DNA of 64,000 bases from Flagellimonas oceani (GTDB lineage: Bacteria; Bacteroidota; Bacteroidia; Flavobacteriales; Flavobacteriaceae), in assembly GCF_011068285.1 (NCBI RefSeq), contig NZ_CP049616.1, positions 4,298,001-4,362,000 on the forward strand. Reading direction: 5' to 3'. The notes under the pieces are model-generated. The model ran no database searches, was not told the DNA's origin, and saw nothing but the letters and a program-made list of their open reading frames with translations. Made by a program: the position numbers and the translations under genes. Within the stretch, counting starts at the first letter, position 1; each line of letters starts with the position of its first letter. Of this stretch, positions 9,386 to 18,732 are shown piece by piece.

Positions 9386-12364
9386 TTAGAAGTTGACATT
9401 TATACCTATTTGATATGTGCGCGGGATAGGTACCCCGGCAAAATCAAATCCTCTAACTCCATTGCTCTGTCCGGCAGAGTTGATTTCAGGGTCCCAACCA
9501 CTGTAGTCATCCCAAGAAATCAAGTTCCTGCCCACTAGACTGATCTTCAAATTATCGACCCCTTTGAACGGTTCCCTTAGATTATAGCTTAGGGCCAATT
9601 CCCGAAGCTTTACAAAAGAACCATCCTCAACAAATTCCTCGAAAATACCTGCCTGTGCACCTCCGAAACCTTTAGGTCGGTTACCCAATAATTCCTGGCC
9701 TACATTGAACCCGCCTCCAAAGATGACGTTGTCCAACAATCTTCTGTTCCAGTTGAAGACATCGAATCCTTGAACGGCATCGAACTGGACCCTAAAGGAA
9801 AAGTCCTTATAGGTAAATTCATTGATCAGGGAACCGAACCATTCTGGGTTGGGATCACCGATCACTTTCGATGTGGAACCATCTTCCGTGACCCCCGTAA
9901 AGGGATATCCATTTTCATCCAAGGAAATACTTCCATCGGGATCGCGAGCATAGAACTGTCTGTAGAATACCCCCAATGGTTCACCTTCGATGACAAAGTT
10001 GGTCGAGAAACTGCCCGCGAGCGCAAACTGCCCTCCACCGGCGACATTGGTAACCGTATTCTCATTCTTGGAGTAGGTGGCGGTAATGTCCCACGAAAAA
10101 TCCTCTGATTTTATGGGGGAACCCTTTAAAAGAATTTCCAGACCTTTGTTCTCCAAGTTGCCCACATTCTCTATTCGGGAAGCGAAACCGGTCGATGGGG
10201 CAAGCTCCCTGGGCAATAATAGGTCCGTGACATCCTGCTTGTAATACGTCGCTTCGATACCCAGTCTATTGTTCAAGAACCCGGCGTCAAAACCGAACTC
10301 TATTTCCTCTTGCCGCTCCGGCGCTATATTCAAATCCCCCTGTTGGGTACTTGGAATCAAACTTGGAGAGCCATTGATGGCTGCCGGATTGAGCAAGGTA
10401 AAACGCTGAAATGCCGTAAGTGCGGTAAGGTTCCCCGCCTGTCCCCAGGAGGCCCTTACTTTAAATGTGCTAAAGGCATCCCCAAAGGTGTCCTCCCAAA
10501 AGTCCTCCTCGGAAAGAATATAGGACAGACTCGCTTTGGCATAGAGCTGGTTACGCTCGTCCTCCCCAAAGGTAGAGGCGCCATCCTGCCGCAATGCACC
10601 GTTGATATAGAGTTTGTCCTTATAGCCAAACGATTGTTGGATAAAGGCACCCCAATACGATATCTGTGACCTGCCCTCTCCTTGGGCCAATATGCTGCCG
10701 CTTTCCGCGGTTTCCACGATGGGCGGAAGTCCGTCGGCGCTGATGCCAATACGGTCAAACTCCTCATACTGCCAAGAGCCGCCCAAGGTAGTTGTTGACG
10801 TGATCGCTTCATTGATATTGGTTTTATAGGACAGGTTCAAATCACTGTTATATTGAAAATTGTTGATGTCCGATCTTCTGGCAAATCCGTTCCCGTTCGG
10901 TGAGGTATTGTTGATCGGGATAAATGCCGTAGCGGATTGATTGAAATAATCCAATCCCAAGGTATAGTTGGCGGAAAGCTTCTCGGTGATTTTGGCGTCC
11001 AATCCGATACTTGTGATGAAACGGTTGACCTTTTGTCCGAAATCAAAGCGGTTGACCGCTTCCAGAGGGTTGGTCCGTGGAACTAAATTGGAGGTCACGG
11101 GGTAAACACCGGATTCATTGGGAAAGGGGTTGATCGAGTTATCGCTGAACACAAAGCCCGTAATGGCCCCGTAAGCCGCATTGATACCGCCGTTGGGAAT
11201 ATCGTTACTTACACTTCGCACGTAATTCAGTCCTGCATTTACGGTCAGCCAATCAAAGGCCTTCTGGGTCAAATTCGCCTTAAAGCCGATACGCCGAAAA
11301 TCCGTGTTCTCTATGATTCCCTCATTGTCCAAATGGGATGCGGAAAGAAAATAAGAGGTCTTCTCATTGCCCCCATTCATGGAAATATAGTTTTCAACAC
11401 CGAATCCCGTGCCAAAAAATTCATCCTGATAGTTGTATCGGGTTGCCGGAACTGTCTCTAGGTTATTTCTATCGAACGGGTCGACCCATGATAGTGGGAC
11501 CGTGTTATAATCTATTTCTTTACGAAGTTCATTGACCCTTACATTCGTGGAAAAACTGAACCTTGGTTCCCCGGACCTTCCCTTTTTTGTAAAAATTTGT
11601 ACCACACCATTACTGGCCCTAGATCCATAAACGGCTGCCGCAGCGGCACCTTTTATGATTTCGATACGCTCGATATCGTTTGGGTTCAAGTCGGCCAATC
11701 TGTTCTGTGCATTACCTCCTAGGTCGATCAACTGGTTACTTGAATTGCTAATAATAATCCCATCCACGATATACAAGGGATCTGAACTTCCCAGAACGGT
11801 GCTGGGGCCCCGCAAGCGAATGCTTATCCCTCCGGCAGGGTCACCTGAGTTTTGTTGGACCAAGGCGCCGGTGACTTTTCCGGATATGGCCTGGTCTACA
11901 GCAGTGGCACCATTATTCACCAAATCCTCCGACTTGACCGAAGAAATGGAATTACCCAAGGTACGCTTGTTCACTCCTACCGTAGAACCGGTGACCACGA
12001 CTTCGTCCAAGCTCAAAAGGTCTTCTTGAAGCATGACGTCCGTTACCACGTTCCCTTCCGAACCTATGGTAATCGGCACCGTCTTGGTGGTGTACCCTAG
12101 ATAACTTACCTGCAATTGATAGCTCCCGCTGGCCACATTTCCAGTGAAGGAATACTTTCCGTCAAAGTCGGTTACTCCCCCTATGGTAGTATTCTTGATA
12201 AATACGGATGCACCTGGAATCGGTGCCCCATCGCTACTATCGCTAACCGTACCGCTAAAGGAATAATCTGATGTTTGTGCAAATGCGAAAGCGCTTGCGA
12301 ACAGCATCAGAAAACCGGCCAGTCTGGATAGGATCTTGTTGTGATTTAAACTTCGTTTTTCCAT
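9386..12364 (-). CDS. SusC/RagA-family TonB-dependent outer-membrane transporter
   Basis: A 992-residue transporter. In order: signal peptide (about 1-29), a CarboxypepD_reg-like domain (YSFSGTVSDSSDGAPIPGASV onward, about 34-120), a TonB box region around SLDEVVVTG, the plug domain (about 125-250, with IRLRGPSTVLGSSDPLYIVDG and the GAAAAAVYGSRASNGV motif), then a 22-strand barrel ending in aromatic-terminated strand QIGINVNF. It forms the pedal-bin complex with SusD. The SusC-SusD pair heads a minus-strand locus of MurNAc catabolism genes and faces a DeoR regulator across 208 bp. Confidence 0.97.
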   Translation of the reverse strand: MEKRSLNHNKILSRLAGFLMLFASAFAFAQTSDYSFSGTVSDSSDGAPIPGASVFIKNTTIGGVTDFDGKYSFTGNVASGSYQLQVSYLGYTTKTVPITIGSEGNVVTDVMLQEDLLSLDEVVVTGSTVGVNKRTLGNSISSVKSEDLVNNGATAVDQAISGKVTGALVQQNSGDPAGGISIRLRGPSTVLGSSDPLYIVDGIIISNSSNQLIDLGGNAQNRLADLNPNDIERIEIIKGAAAAAVYGSRASNGVVQIFTKKGRSGEPRFSFSTNVRVNELRKEIDYNTVPLSWVDPFDRNNLETVPATRYNYQDEFFGTGFGVENYISMNGGNEKTSYFLSASHLDNEGIIENTDFRRIGFKANLTQKAFDWLTVNAGLNYVRSVSNDIPNGGINAAYGAITGFVFSDNSINPFPNESGVYPVTSNLVPRTNPLEAVNRFDFGQKVNRFITSIGLDAKITEKLSANYTLGLDYFNQSATAFIPINNTSPNGNGFARRSDINNFQYNSDLNLSYKTNINEAITSTTTLGGSWQYEEFDRIGISADGLPPIVETAESGSILAQGEGRSQISYWGAFIQQSFGYKDKLYINGALRQDGASTFGEDERNQLYAKASLSYILSEEDFWEDTFGDAFSTFKVRASWGQAGNLTALTAFQRFTLLNPAAINGSPSLIPSTQQGDLNIAPERQEEIEFGFDAGFLNNRLGIEATYYKQDVTDLLLPRELAPSTGFASRIENVGNLENKGLEILLKGSPIKSEDFSWDITATYSKNENTVTNVAGGGQFALAGSFSTNFVIEGEPLGVFYRQFYARDPDGSISLDENGYPFTGVTEDGSTSKVIGDPNPEWFGSLINEFTYKDFSFRVQFDAVQGFDVFNWNRRLLDNVIFGGGFNVGQELLGNRPKGFGGAQAGIFEEFVEDGSFVKLRELALSYNLREPFKGVDNLKISLVGRNLISWDDYSGWDPEINSAGQSNGVRGFDFAGVPIPRTYQIGINVNF

Positions 12365-12572
12365 TTTACACTGAGTTAATTAATTGATTTCGAGAATTAA
12401 TGTCATTTTTTGAAAGTTGTACGTTTCCATAAAAGTAACCAAAAAATGATAACTTGCAATATTTTGCGGTTTTAATTTGCAATATATCGAAAATATAAAT
12501 TAATTTTCAGTTATATGGCAAAATCCTGCTACATTTAATGCGAATAGTACCGAACCAACCCATACCAACACC
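12365..12572. promoter_or_regulatory. Divergent susC/deoR promoter region with repeated TTGCAATAT
   Basis: A very AT-rich 208-bp region between divergent genes. The 9-mer TTGCAATAT occurs twice in direct orientation, at 12454-12462 and 12477-12485, 23 bp start to start, about two helical turns. It lies 90-120 bp upstream of susC. DeoR-type regulators commonly bind repeated sites in their own divergent promoters, so these are operator candidates. No experimental support is visible in sequence. Confidence 0.45.
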
Positions 12573-13322
12573 ATGCTCAAGGAAGAAAGACACCAACTGA
12601 TATTGAATGAAGTAGCTTTACATAACCGGGTCTTATTGGCCGATATCGCTGAGGTTCTCAATGTTTCGGTGGACACGGTCAGAAGGGACGTGATACAACT
12701 GGATACCGAAAAAAAGTTAAAAAAGGTGCACGGTGGGGCCGTTTCCCTGGCCTATGCCAATAATACCGGGGAACAGACCAAGGTCTACGCAATCGAAAAG
12801 AAACGGATCATTGCAAAAAAAGCGGTGCAATTATTGCGCAATGGCAATATCATCATCATCCATGGGGGAACGACCTGTCTGGAATTTGCCAGGAACATTC
12901 CCGAAAAAATGAGCCTTACCTGTTTTACATTGAGCTTGCCCATTGCCATAGAATTATGCAAAAAGCCGAAGCTGGAGGTCATTTTCTTGGGAGGCACCAT
13001 AGCGAAAGAGTCCCAAATTGCGTCCGGTGGACAGGCAATCCACAATTTGTCGAAGATCAATGCCGATTACGGCTTTATCGGAACAGGATATGTCGATGCG
13101 AACTATGGGCTAACGGAGTTTGATTGGGAAAGTGTTCAGGTCAAAAATGCGGTCATTCAGGCTTCGAAGAGTACAGTACTCCTCACGATATCGGAAAAGC
13201 TGAACTCCAGGAACCGATATAAAACTTGTGAGATGAGCGATATAACTACGATGATTACGGAACTGGAGCCTACCGCTAACATCTTGGAAGATTTTAGAAA
13301 TACAGGTGTTCATTTGGTTTGA
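12573..13322 (+). CDS. DeoR/GlpR-family transcriptional regulator
   Basis: A 249-residue regulator with an N-terminal winged helix (about 1-58; NVSVDTVRRDVIQLD is the recognition helix and KKVHGGAV the family signature) and a DeoRC sugar-phosphate sensor domain containing the GGTTCLEFA and GGTIAKES loops. DeoR proteins usually repress sugar operons and release DNA on binding a sugar phosphate. Divergent from susC, it probably senses MurNAc-6-P, GlcNAc-6-P or a related phosphate and controls the locus. Regulator class is confident; the effector is inference. Confidence 0.93.
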   Translation: MLKEERHQLILNEVALHNRVLLADIAEVLNVSVDTVRRDVIQLDTEKKLKKVHGGAVSLAYANNTGEQTKVYAIEKKRIIAKKAVQLLRNGNIIIIHGGTTCLEFARNIPEKMSLTCFTLSLPIAIELCKKPKLEVIFLGGTIAKESQIASGGQAIHNLSKINADYGFIGTGYVDANYGLTEFDWESVQVKNAVIQASKSTVLLTISEKLNSRNRYKTCEMSDITTMITELEPTANILEDFRNTGVHLV

Positions 13323-13420
13323 TTGGTATGCGCTGTAGTGCTCTCCAAAACAGGAAGTCATATTTTCTTTCCTTTCAGGTCTATCCTGTTTAGTGAGTTG
13401 ATCGTTTTTCACCTCTTCCA

Positions 13421-14218
13421 CTATGAATTGGCCTTTTTCTCCCAATCCTTGATATAGGCATCTAGGTTGAGCAAGGTGTAATTTATCCGTTCCAAGGGAA
13501 ATTTTTGGGAATCGTAGCGACCATCTATAGCGGTAAGTTTGCTATTTGCCCACGCTTTGGTTTCCTTATGTTCCGGGTGTCTGGGTTTTTCCAAGATCCT
13601 TAAAAAATCATAAAAGCCAGATACACCACCGACATCCTCTGGCGGGCAGCTCAATGTTCCTGCACAACAGACAGGAAAGGGGATGGACAGATCAGGTATG
13701 ATTAGCTCCACAGTCAGAATATGTTGCCAGTAATCCCCAAAATCATATAGATATTCCAATTGCTGTCCCTTAAGCTGCAGTACATCGCCAATGGTGATCG
13801 TTTTCGAATCGATGACTTCATTTGGACCATTAAAACCATCGTCCTCAAATGGTTGGCCAATACGATAGCTATCCATGGAGAATTCATACAGATGGTAGTT
13901 TTCCCATCCCATTACAATTTGAATGATATGATGTAGCCTATAAAACTTGGTATCGGATGAGACCAAAAATTCACGCCATATTTTTGGTGAGGTTCCATCC
14001 AATTCGATGCGAAACTTGAATGTTTTGTTCAATGTACAATGCTTACTTAATGAATTGGGCCCAATTTTATAACAAAAAGGGCATAAATAAAAATGGTATC
14101 GAATTGAATTCCCGAAACGGTGCTTCCAGCAATCGATTTTATGGGATTTGGATACCAGTGCACTTTCTTTTGGAAAGGTTAAATGGGCACACTTTGACCC
14201 ATACCCATTAGTGTGCAA
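13421..14218 (-). CDS. Plasmid pRiA4b ORF-3 family protein
   Basis: The conserved domain starts at TFKFRIELDGTSPKIWREF (about residue 66) and continues through the Asp-rich YLYDFGDYWQH motif and the PPEDVGGVSGFYDF block, all standard for PRiA4_ORF3. The function of this family is unknown; members often occur on plasmids and islands. ATG 14218 gives 265 residues with an N-terminal extension holding several Cys and His residues (CPFC, SKHC). A TTG at 14032 would give the usual ~203-residue form. The extension may be spurious or a fused zinc-binding piece. Confidence 0.8.
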   Translation of the reverse strand: MHTNGYGSKCAHLTFPKESALVSKSHKIDCWKHRFGNSIRYHFYLCPFCYKIGPNSLSKHCTLNKTFKFRIELDGTSPKIWREFLVSSDTKFYRLHHIIQIVMGWENYHLYEFSMDSYRIGQPFEDDGFNGPNEVIDSKTITIGDVLQLKGQQLEYLYDFGDYWQHILTVELIIPDLSIPFPVCCAGTLSCPPEDVGGVSGFYDFLRILEKPRHPEHKETKAWANSKLTAIDGRYDSQKFPLERINYTLLNLDAYIKDWEKKANS

Positions 14219-14483
14219 CAGGATGGGGATTTTTTACAACCTGCCAAAGTGGATTCTTAAATTCTATATAAGACGGCTATATTTTCTATCCAATATTACA
14301 GAAAGTTAAGCTCGCACAATTTCTCGGACGAGGGGTATAAAGCCGTTGCCGAGGCCACTCACGAAATGCAGTCGGCCGATTTTCCGTTTCCTCGCCACTC
14401 CAAAATTTTATCTACCGCTCGGTTACTGCTCGAGTATTGTTTAACCAAGATCCTAGAATCAGGTAAAAACAAAAAAACAAAGA

Positions 14484-14894
14484 GTGGCCCGTAAGGACAA
14501 CCACCAGTTCAATGAAGTGGTGGAGATGATCCGGAAGACTGACTATATCGATCGGAAGGAGCCCTTAAACAGGGATGAAACGGTGGCCCTTGCCATCTCA
14601 CTGTTCAAGAACAACATCGGATAGGAAGACCTAAGGGAGCATTTCAGACGGTTCTTAGGTATGGATTCCAGTTTGTCCAAGGAAGAAATAGTGGCCAGTT
14701 TCAAGGAAAACTTCAAAAAGAAGCCCTCCCATAAATTGCTTTGGTTCCTTTTGACCCGTCAGGTAGACCTTGGGGAAAGCAACCACACCAAGAATTTGAC
14801 CAATAGGCCCTTCTATGTGGTGATGCATTCCATTTACAAGGACACGACTTCAACCATTGAGCAAGCCTATTCAAAAAAGTGTCAAAAACAATAA
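14484..14894 (+). pseudogene. Open frame broken by one in-frame TAG; family not recognised
   Basis: From GTG 14484 the frame reads a well-formed charged helical protein (VARKDNHQFNEVVEMIRKTD and onward), meets a TAG at 14622-14624, then continues in the same frame to 14894 with LREHFRRFLGMDSSLSKEEI and similar. The protein character is the same on both sides of the stop, which suggests a recent nonsense mutation. An ATG at 14661 could still give a 77-residue C-terminal fragment. A strong terminator follows, consistent with a former gene. I do not recognise the family. Confidence 0.5.
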
Positions 14895-14967
14895 GGCATG
14901 AAACATGGAAAGGGTAGCGGATATGGAACAACAGGCCAACGCCATAGGGAATTAGTTTACATGAACC

Positions 14968-14998
14968 GAGGGGTCTGGAAACAGGCCCCTCTTTTTTT
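14968..14998 (+). terminator. Strong Rho-independent terminator
   Basis: Arms GAGGGGTCTG and CAGGCCCCTC around a GAAA tetraloop, with one G.T pair, followed by seven T residues. It lies 74 bp after the broken frame and would have terminated it. Confidence 0.8.
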
Positions 14999-15490
14999 AC
15001 GATTAAGCCATTGGTATGGTCATCCATTAAATTACCCCTACGACGTAAGGAAGGTTAGATACTGAATAACCCAAAAAGCGCACATTATGAACCATTGTAG
15101 GTTTTGATGTAGGGGTTTTGATTTTCAACTGCCTTTTACTGATTGTGCTATGCGCAATTTTAGCGACCCATAGGATAAACCTTGTCCCATCCTTCCATAT
15201 AAACCCACACCTTGCTATAACCATGGGTCAGACAATAATTAACTGTTCTTTAGGGTACGCTTGCCCGAATGATGAATTCATATGAAAATACGCTTGAGTA
15301 ACCCCTATCAAGGCCCATAGCTCTATTTCCTGTTACACCCATTATCCCATTCTCTGGCCAATATTCGCATCCATTGTATATTCCCTTGAAAAGGGTATTT
15401 TGGGACGCCATCCCCATTGATATCGTTGATTCGTTCAATAAGACAATTAAGTATGGGCCTTCCCGATTATTGGTACTGTGTGGCTATTTC
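14999..15490. other. Intergenic, apparently decayed sequence
   Basis: About 490 bp with only short frames on both strands, none with convincing composition or a recognisable relative. Together with the broken frame at 14.5 kb it looks like degraded accessory DNA. Confidence 0.4.
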
Positions 15491-15676
15491 TTAAAGCCTC
15501 GTACTATCAGGCAAACCTTGCCCTATCGACCTTAAAAACCCTTTGAATTTTTTTATAAAGCCATTAAGGTTTAGGTGTCGGGAACTTCCATTCCCAAGGA
15601 AATACAGGTTAGTGATGTGCAGGAAAAGGGCGTAGATAGCCACAATCAAAGAGATTCCGATTGCTAATTTTCCCAT
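15491..15676 (-). CDS. Possible small membrane protein downstream of the patatin
   Basis: A 61-residue frame starting MGKLAIGISLIVAIYALFLH with one clear hydrophobic segment at residues 4-28 and a basic C-terminal tail (FIKKFKGFLRS). It starts 54 bp after the patatin stop on the same strand, so it may be co-transcribed. There is no strong ribosome binding site and no recognised family; it could be a chance frame. Confidence 0.35.
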   Translation of the reverse strand: MGKLAIGISLIVAIYALFLHITNLYFLGNGSSRHLNLNGFIKKFKGFLRSIGQGLPDSTRL

Positions 15677-15729
15677 ATCCGAATAGTTTTAGTTCATTTG
15701 TTTGTTTTATTCTGCTCAACACTTCCGGT

Positions 15730-16515
15730 TTACTGTAACCATTCATCCAGTCTCCGGTTGGCATGGTCGTAGCCAAGGACAAATGCCTTGTCGATTCCTT
15801 TTTTGTCCAAAACACCAATTTTCCCAAGTTCTTCGGGCACGATCAACAAATCTGGTATGTACAGTTTGTCCATGGCATTGGCGTGCAGCATCAAAAGATT
15901 GGCCCTTTGTGAAATTTGAAGGGCACTCTTGATCTGTCCCTTGACCACTTCCCTCATGGACGTGGCATAACACCCTATGATCACGTCGGAAGCCCCGGTG
16001 AGCGGCTCCACGGGAAAATTGTTCATGATTCCACCATCGGCAAAGAGCTGCCCATCGATGGAAACAGGGCTGAACACTGGAGGCAAGGCCGCCGAGGCCA
16101 ACAAGGGGCCAAATAATTCACCTTTTTCAAAATACACAGGTTCACCCTTCAACAGGTTCGTGGCCACTACCACAAGCCGCTTGCCAAGTTGCTCGAACCG
16201 ACGTGCCTTGAAAAAGTCATCAAAGAAAGGAAGGTACTTGTCCGTATCGAACAGCCCTGGTTTGTTCAAGGTTACAAAATTGTATTTGAGCAAAGGGGTT
16301 TCCTTGAAGAAAAGGAGCATCTCCTCAATGCTAGCCCCATCCGCGTAAAGTCCACCAACGAGCGCCCCGGCACTTACGCCGGATATCTGGCTTGGATTGA
16401 CCCCACGTTGTTCCAGGGCCTTCAAGAGCCCAATATGTGCCATCCCTTTCACCCCTCCTCCCGAGAGTACCAATCCAATTGTGGCATCGATCAATGTTTC
16501 CGATTTCATATTCAA
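15730..16515 (-). CDS. Patatin-like phospholipase (RssA/YlbK type)
   Basis: A 261-residue patatin-fold acyl hydrolase with the complete catalytic set: oxyanion loop GGGVKG at 19-24, nucleophile Ser48 in GVSAG and catalytic Asp160 in ADGGIMNNFP. The family cleaves acyl chains from phospholipids or lipids; the physiological substrate here is unknown. There is no signal peptide, so it is cytoplasmic. A second ATG two codons in is an alternative start. It is not next to a CD-NTase, so a CBASS role (as for CapV) is not supported. Confidence 0.92.
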   Translation of the reverse strand: MNMKSETLIDATIGLVLSGGGVKGMAHIGLLKALEQRGVNPSQISGVSAGALVGGLYADGASIEEMLLFFKETPLLKYNFVTLNKPGLFDTDKYLPFFDDFFKARRFEQLGKRLVVVATNLLKGEPVYFEKGELFGPLLASAALPPVFSPVSIDGQLFADGGIMNNFPVEPLTGASDVIIGCYATSMREVVKGQIKSALQISQRANLLMLHANAMDKLYIPDLLIVPEELGKIGVLDKKGIDKAFVLGYDHANRRLDEWLQ

Positions 16516-16602
16516 AAGTTTTCATTGAAGGAGATATTACACTCCCTTTTCTTCAAACTTACATTCTAAAAGAAGCTGGGTTTGGTCAACAATAGGTCTG
16601 TA

Positions 16603-17100
16603 CTATGTTCGCTGAACACTGTCCTTTTCTTGGACCCCTAGGTCGGAGCGGTACTTTTCCAGGAACTTTCTTTGTCTTTCCATCATTCGCTTTCTGATGT
16701 TGTCAAGTTCCATAAAGTCCTCCCCGAAATCGCTTTGAAAAAAACCGTCGTTGAAGAACCTTCTGCTAAAGAGTGAATCCGGTGAAAAAATGTCCCCGAA
16801 CCCCTGGTCCCTGAACTGTGAGAAGTGGCTATAGAACTTGGATTCAAAGTTGCTCAAAAGGCTGTCCCTGTCCAGACCAGAGAGGTCGTTCAACGAATCG
16901 GAAGACCAAGAATAGATACTGTCGTAGCGAATGAGGTTTCCGTCCTCATCGTATTCCCTATCTACCTTCCAACTGCCCTTGGGCTGTGCGACCTCTTTGT
17001 GGTCGCCTTCCTCGACCATTTTGCTTTCCTTCTTTTCTTGGCCCTGACAACTGTTCAGGGCCAGTAACAAACCTGTTAAAAATAGTATTTGAATTTTCAT
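16603..17100 (-). CDS. Hypothetical lipoprotein
   Basis: A 165-residue protein with a lipoprotein signal peptide ending at Cys18 (LALNSC). The mature part is acidic and rich in Asp, Ser and Phe, with repeated phrases such as LSGLDRDSLLSNF and FSPDSLFSRRFF, and a basic helical end. It has no domain I recognise. It lies between the patatin and the small SH3-like/Hsp20 genes on the same strand, with about 60-90 bp gaps. Confidence 0.7.
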   Translation of the reverse strand: MKIQILFLTGLLLALNSCQGQEKKESKMVEEGDHKEVAQPKGSWKVDREYDEDGNLIRYDSIYSWSSDSLNDLSGLDRDSLLSNFESKFYSHFSQFRDQGFGDIFSPDSLFSRRFFNDGFFQSDFGEDFMELDNIRKRMMERQRKFLEKYRSDLGVQEKDSVQRT

Positions 17101-17161
17101 CCTTCTTTTTTTTTTTGGTTCAACATAGTTCCTAACCCCGAGTTTGATGGGCCTTGAACAT

Positions 17162-17377
17162 TCATTTTAGTTGCATTACCTTGGAAAGGCGATTCTGGTG
17201 GAATATCCTGGATCTTCGCTCGCCATTGCGGTACCATACACATTCCACATAGGTATCCCTGTCCACAAACCCAAATATGGGTTCCTTCTTGGCGATATAT
17301 TTGAGGACCTCCATTTTGGGGCCATCGGAACCTCCCTTTACCTTGACCCGGTCACCTGCCTTGAACTTTCGCACCAT
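17162..17377 (-). CDS. Small DUF2158/YodC-like protein
   Basis: A 71-residue protein starting at ATG 17377 (MVRKFKAGDRVKVKGGSDGP). The KAGDxVxxKSGGP-type start, a central ECVWYRNGERRS and a small beta-rich composition fit the YodC/DUF2158 family, whose role is unknown; the fold resembles an SH3-like barrel. A TTG two codons upstream is an unlikely start. It follows the divergent Hsp20-like gene by 26 bp, suggesting co-transcription in a stress-type cluster. Confidence 0.75.
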   Translation of the reverse strand: MVRKFKAGDRVKVKGGSDGPKMEVLKYIAKKEPIFGFVDRDTYVECVWYRNGERRSRIFHQNRLSKVMQLK

Positions 17378-17403
17378 GAACAAACTGTTTTAATACTGAA
17401 CAG

Positions 17404-17841
17404 TCAAAACCAGGCCACCTTGAGGAGCCGTCTATACATTGTTTCCCTATTGGAAAAGCGCACCTGCCATAACCTGTTCTCAAGGATGGCATGTATGCTC
17501 TCAGGGACGATGTCCCGTGGGACGTCCAAGGTCTTATGGAAGGAGGCGCGTGCAAATTCCCTTCGCACCCCATTTCTTTTCCTTACTTCCCGATAATGTT
17601 CCTTCTCACGGCTAATGATAAGAGTGTTGCCCTGAAGTTCCATCTTTATATTGTCCTTACCGAACCCGGGCTTGGGGGTGGAAAGTCCAAATTTTGTCTC
17701 CCCAATAGTGCTGCCCGTCGATGGCATGGCCATCGGTCTAAGCTTGCCAATGCCCGTTATGTGCTTTACCCATTTCTTAACCCATTCAAGGATTGGTGGG
17801 AATTGGATTGCCTTACCCACCTCTTTGCCAAAAATTTTCAT
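17404..17841 (-). CDS. Divergent Hsp20/alpha-crystallin-like protein
   Basis: A 145-residue protein from ATG 17841 (MKIFGKEVGKAIQF). The central part matches the alpha-crystallin pattern: DNIKMELQGNTLIISREKE resembles beta strands 2-3, and RREFARASFHKTLDVPRDIVPESIHAILENRLWQVRF has the usual strand order with the GxLxI element degraded to NRLWQV. The N-terminus lacks the typical hydrophobic arm. It may act with the regular Hsp20 encoded just upstream. A TTG 24 bases earlier is an alternative start. Confidence 0.65.
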   Translation of the reverse strand: MKIFGKEVGKAIQFPPILEWVKKWVKHITGIGKLRPMAMPSTGSTIGETKFGLSTPKPGFGKDNIKMELQGNTLIISREKEHYREVRKRNGVRREFARASFHKTLDVPRDIVPESIHAILENRLWQVRFSNRETMYRRLLKVAWF

Positions 17842-17932
17842 TTTGCAAAAATTTAGCTTCAACAATTGTTGGGTTCAATGGAAAGGGGACTATTGGCCCC
17901 CGGTCCATTGAACTATTAAAAAATGTGTAATG

Positions 17933-18403
17933 TTAGGAGATTTTGATGGTCCTTGCCGGCTTTTTCCTTGCCTCTTCCTTCTTCGGAAGATGAATGCTTA
18001 GAATACCTTCGTTGTACGAAGCCTTGATCTTGCCATCGTCAACGGAATCAGGAAGTGTGAAAGACCTCCTGAAGCATGTATAGGTGAACTCCCTACGGGT
18101 GTAGTTGTCCTCCTTGCCCTCCTCTTCCTGTTTTATCTTGGTCGAGATGGAAAGCTGTTGGTTGTCCAGATCGATTTGGAAGTCGGATTTTTTCATTCCG
18201 GGGACGGCCATCTCTACCCAATAGGCATCCGCTGTTTCCTTGATGTTTACTTTGGGTACGTTAATCCCGGTGCTGAAATTTGAAGTGAACACTGGAGGCA
18301 GGTCCGAACTGAAAAAACTGTCGATCCAGTTGGACCAGGTCGGGAAGTCCAAGGTTGATTTTGCCAAACTTCCATTTTTTGGTACAGAAACTAAATTGCT
18401 CAT
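17933..18403 (-). CDS. Small heat shock protein Hsp20/alpha-crystallin
   Basis: A 156-residue small heat shock protein. The alpha-crystallin domain spans about 48-145: PKVNIKETADAYWVEMAVPG, then RREFTYTCFRRSFTLPDSVD, then the ASYNEGILSIHLPK signature (A..NGVL motif with E). A C-terminal IKIS tail provides the I-x-I anchor. It is an ATP-independent holdase that forms oligomers. It heads a minus-strand run of small genes down to the patatin. The region upstream is very AT-rich and probably holds its promoter. Confidence 0.95.
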   Translation of the reverse strand: MSNLVSVPKNGSLAKSTLDFPTWSNWIDSFFSSDLPPVFTSNFSTGINVPKVNIKETADAYWVEMAVPGMKKSDFQIDLDNQQLSISTKIKQEEEGKEDNYTRREFTYTCFRRSFTLPDSVDDGKIKASYNEGILSIHLPKKEEARKKPARTIKIS

Positions 18404-18732
18404 GATTTAAAAAAATTTAAGTTTAACATATTGCCTAAAAGTATGGGGCTATCCATTCCCCGATTTTAAATGAACAAAGGGAATGCCAAAATAGATTTTT
18501 GTCATGTTCTTGTTAAGAGCTTCTAAAAATCCCTGTCATTTTTTCGGAATGTTCTGGGTTTAAAAATGTCATTTTAATAAAATATTTACATTAATTACGT
18601 CATATTGGCATTTTAAACAGCATCTTGCCAAGAATAGAGTCGAAGAGATTATAGGGGTTCAACTTTGGAACGGAATTTGGCCAAATTAAAACGGTATTTT
18701 TTTATGGTTTAACTTTTTTAAAAATTTAGGTT

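Noticed and set aside
15730..16515. Patatin as a CBASS effector (CapV-like)
   Set aside because: No CD-NTase nearby; the CBASS operon 34 kb away already has its own effector.
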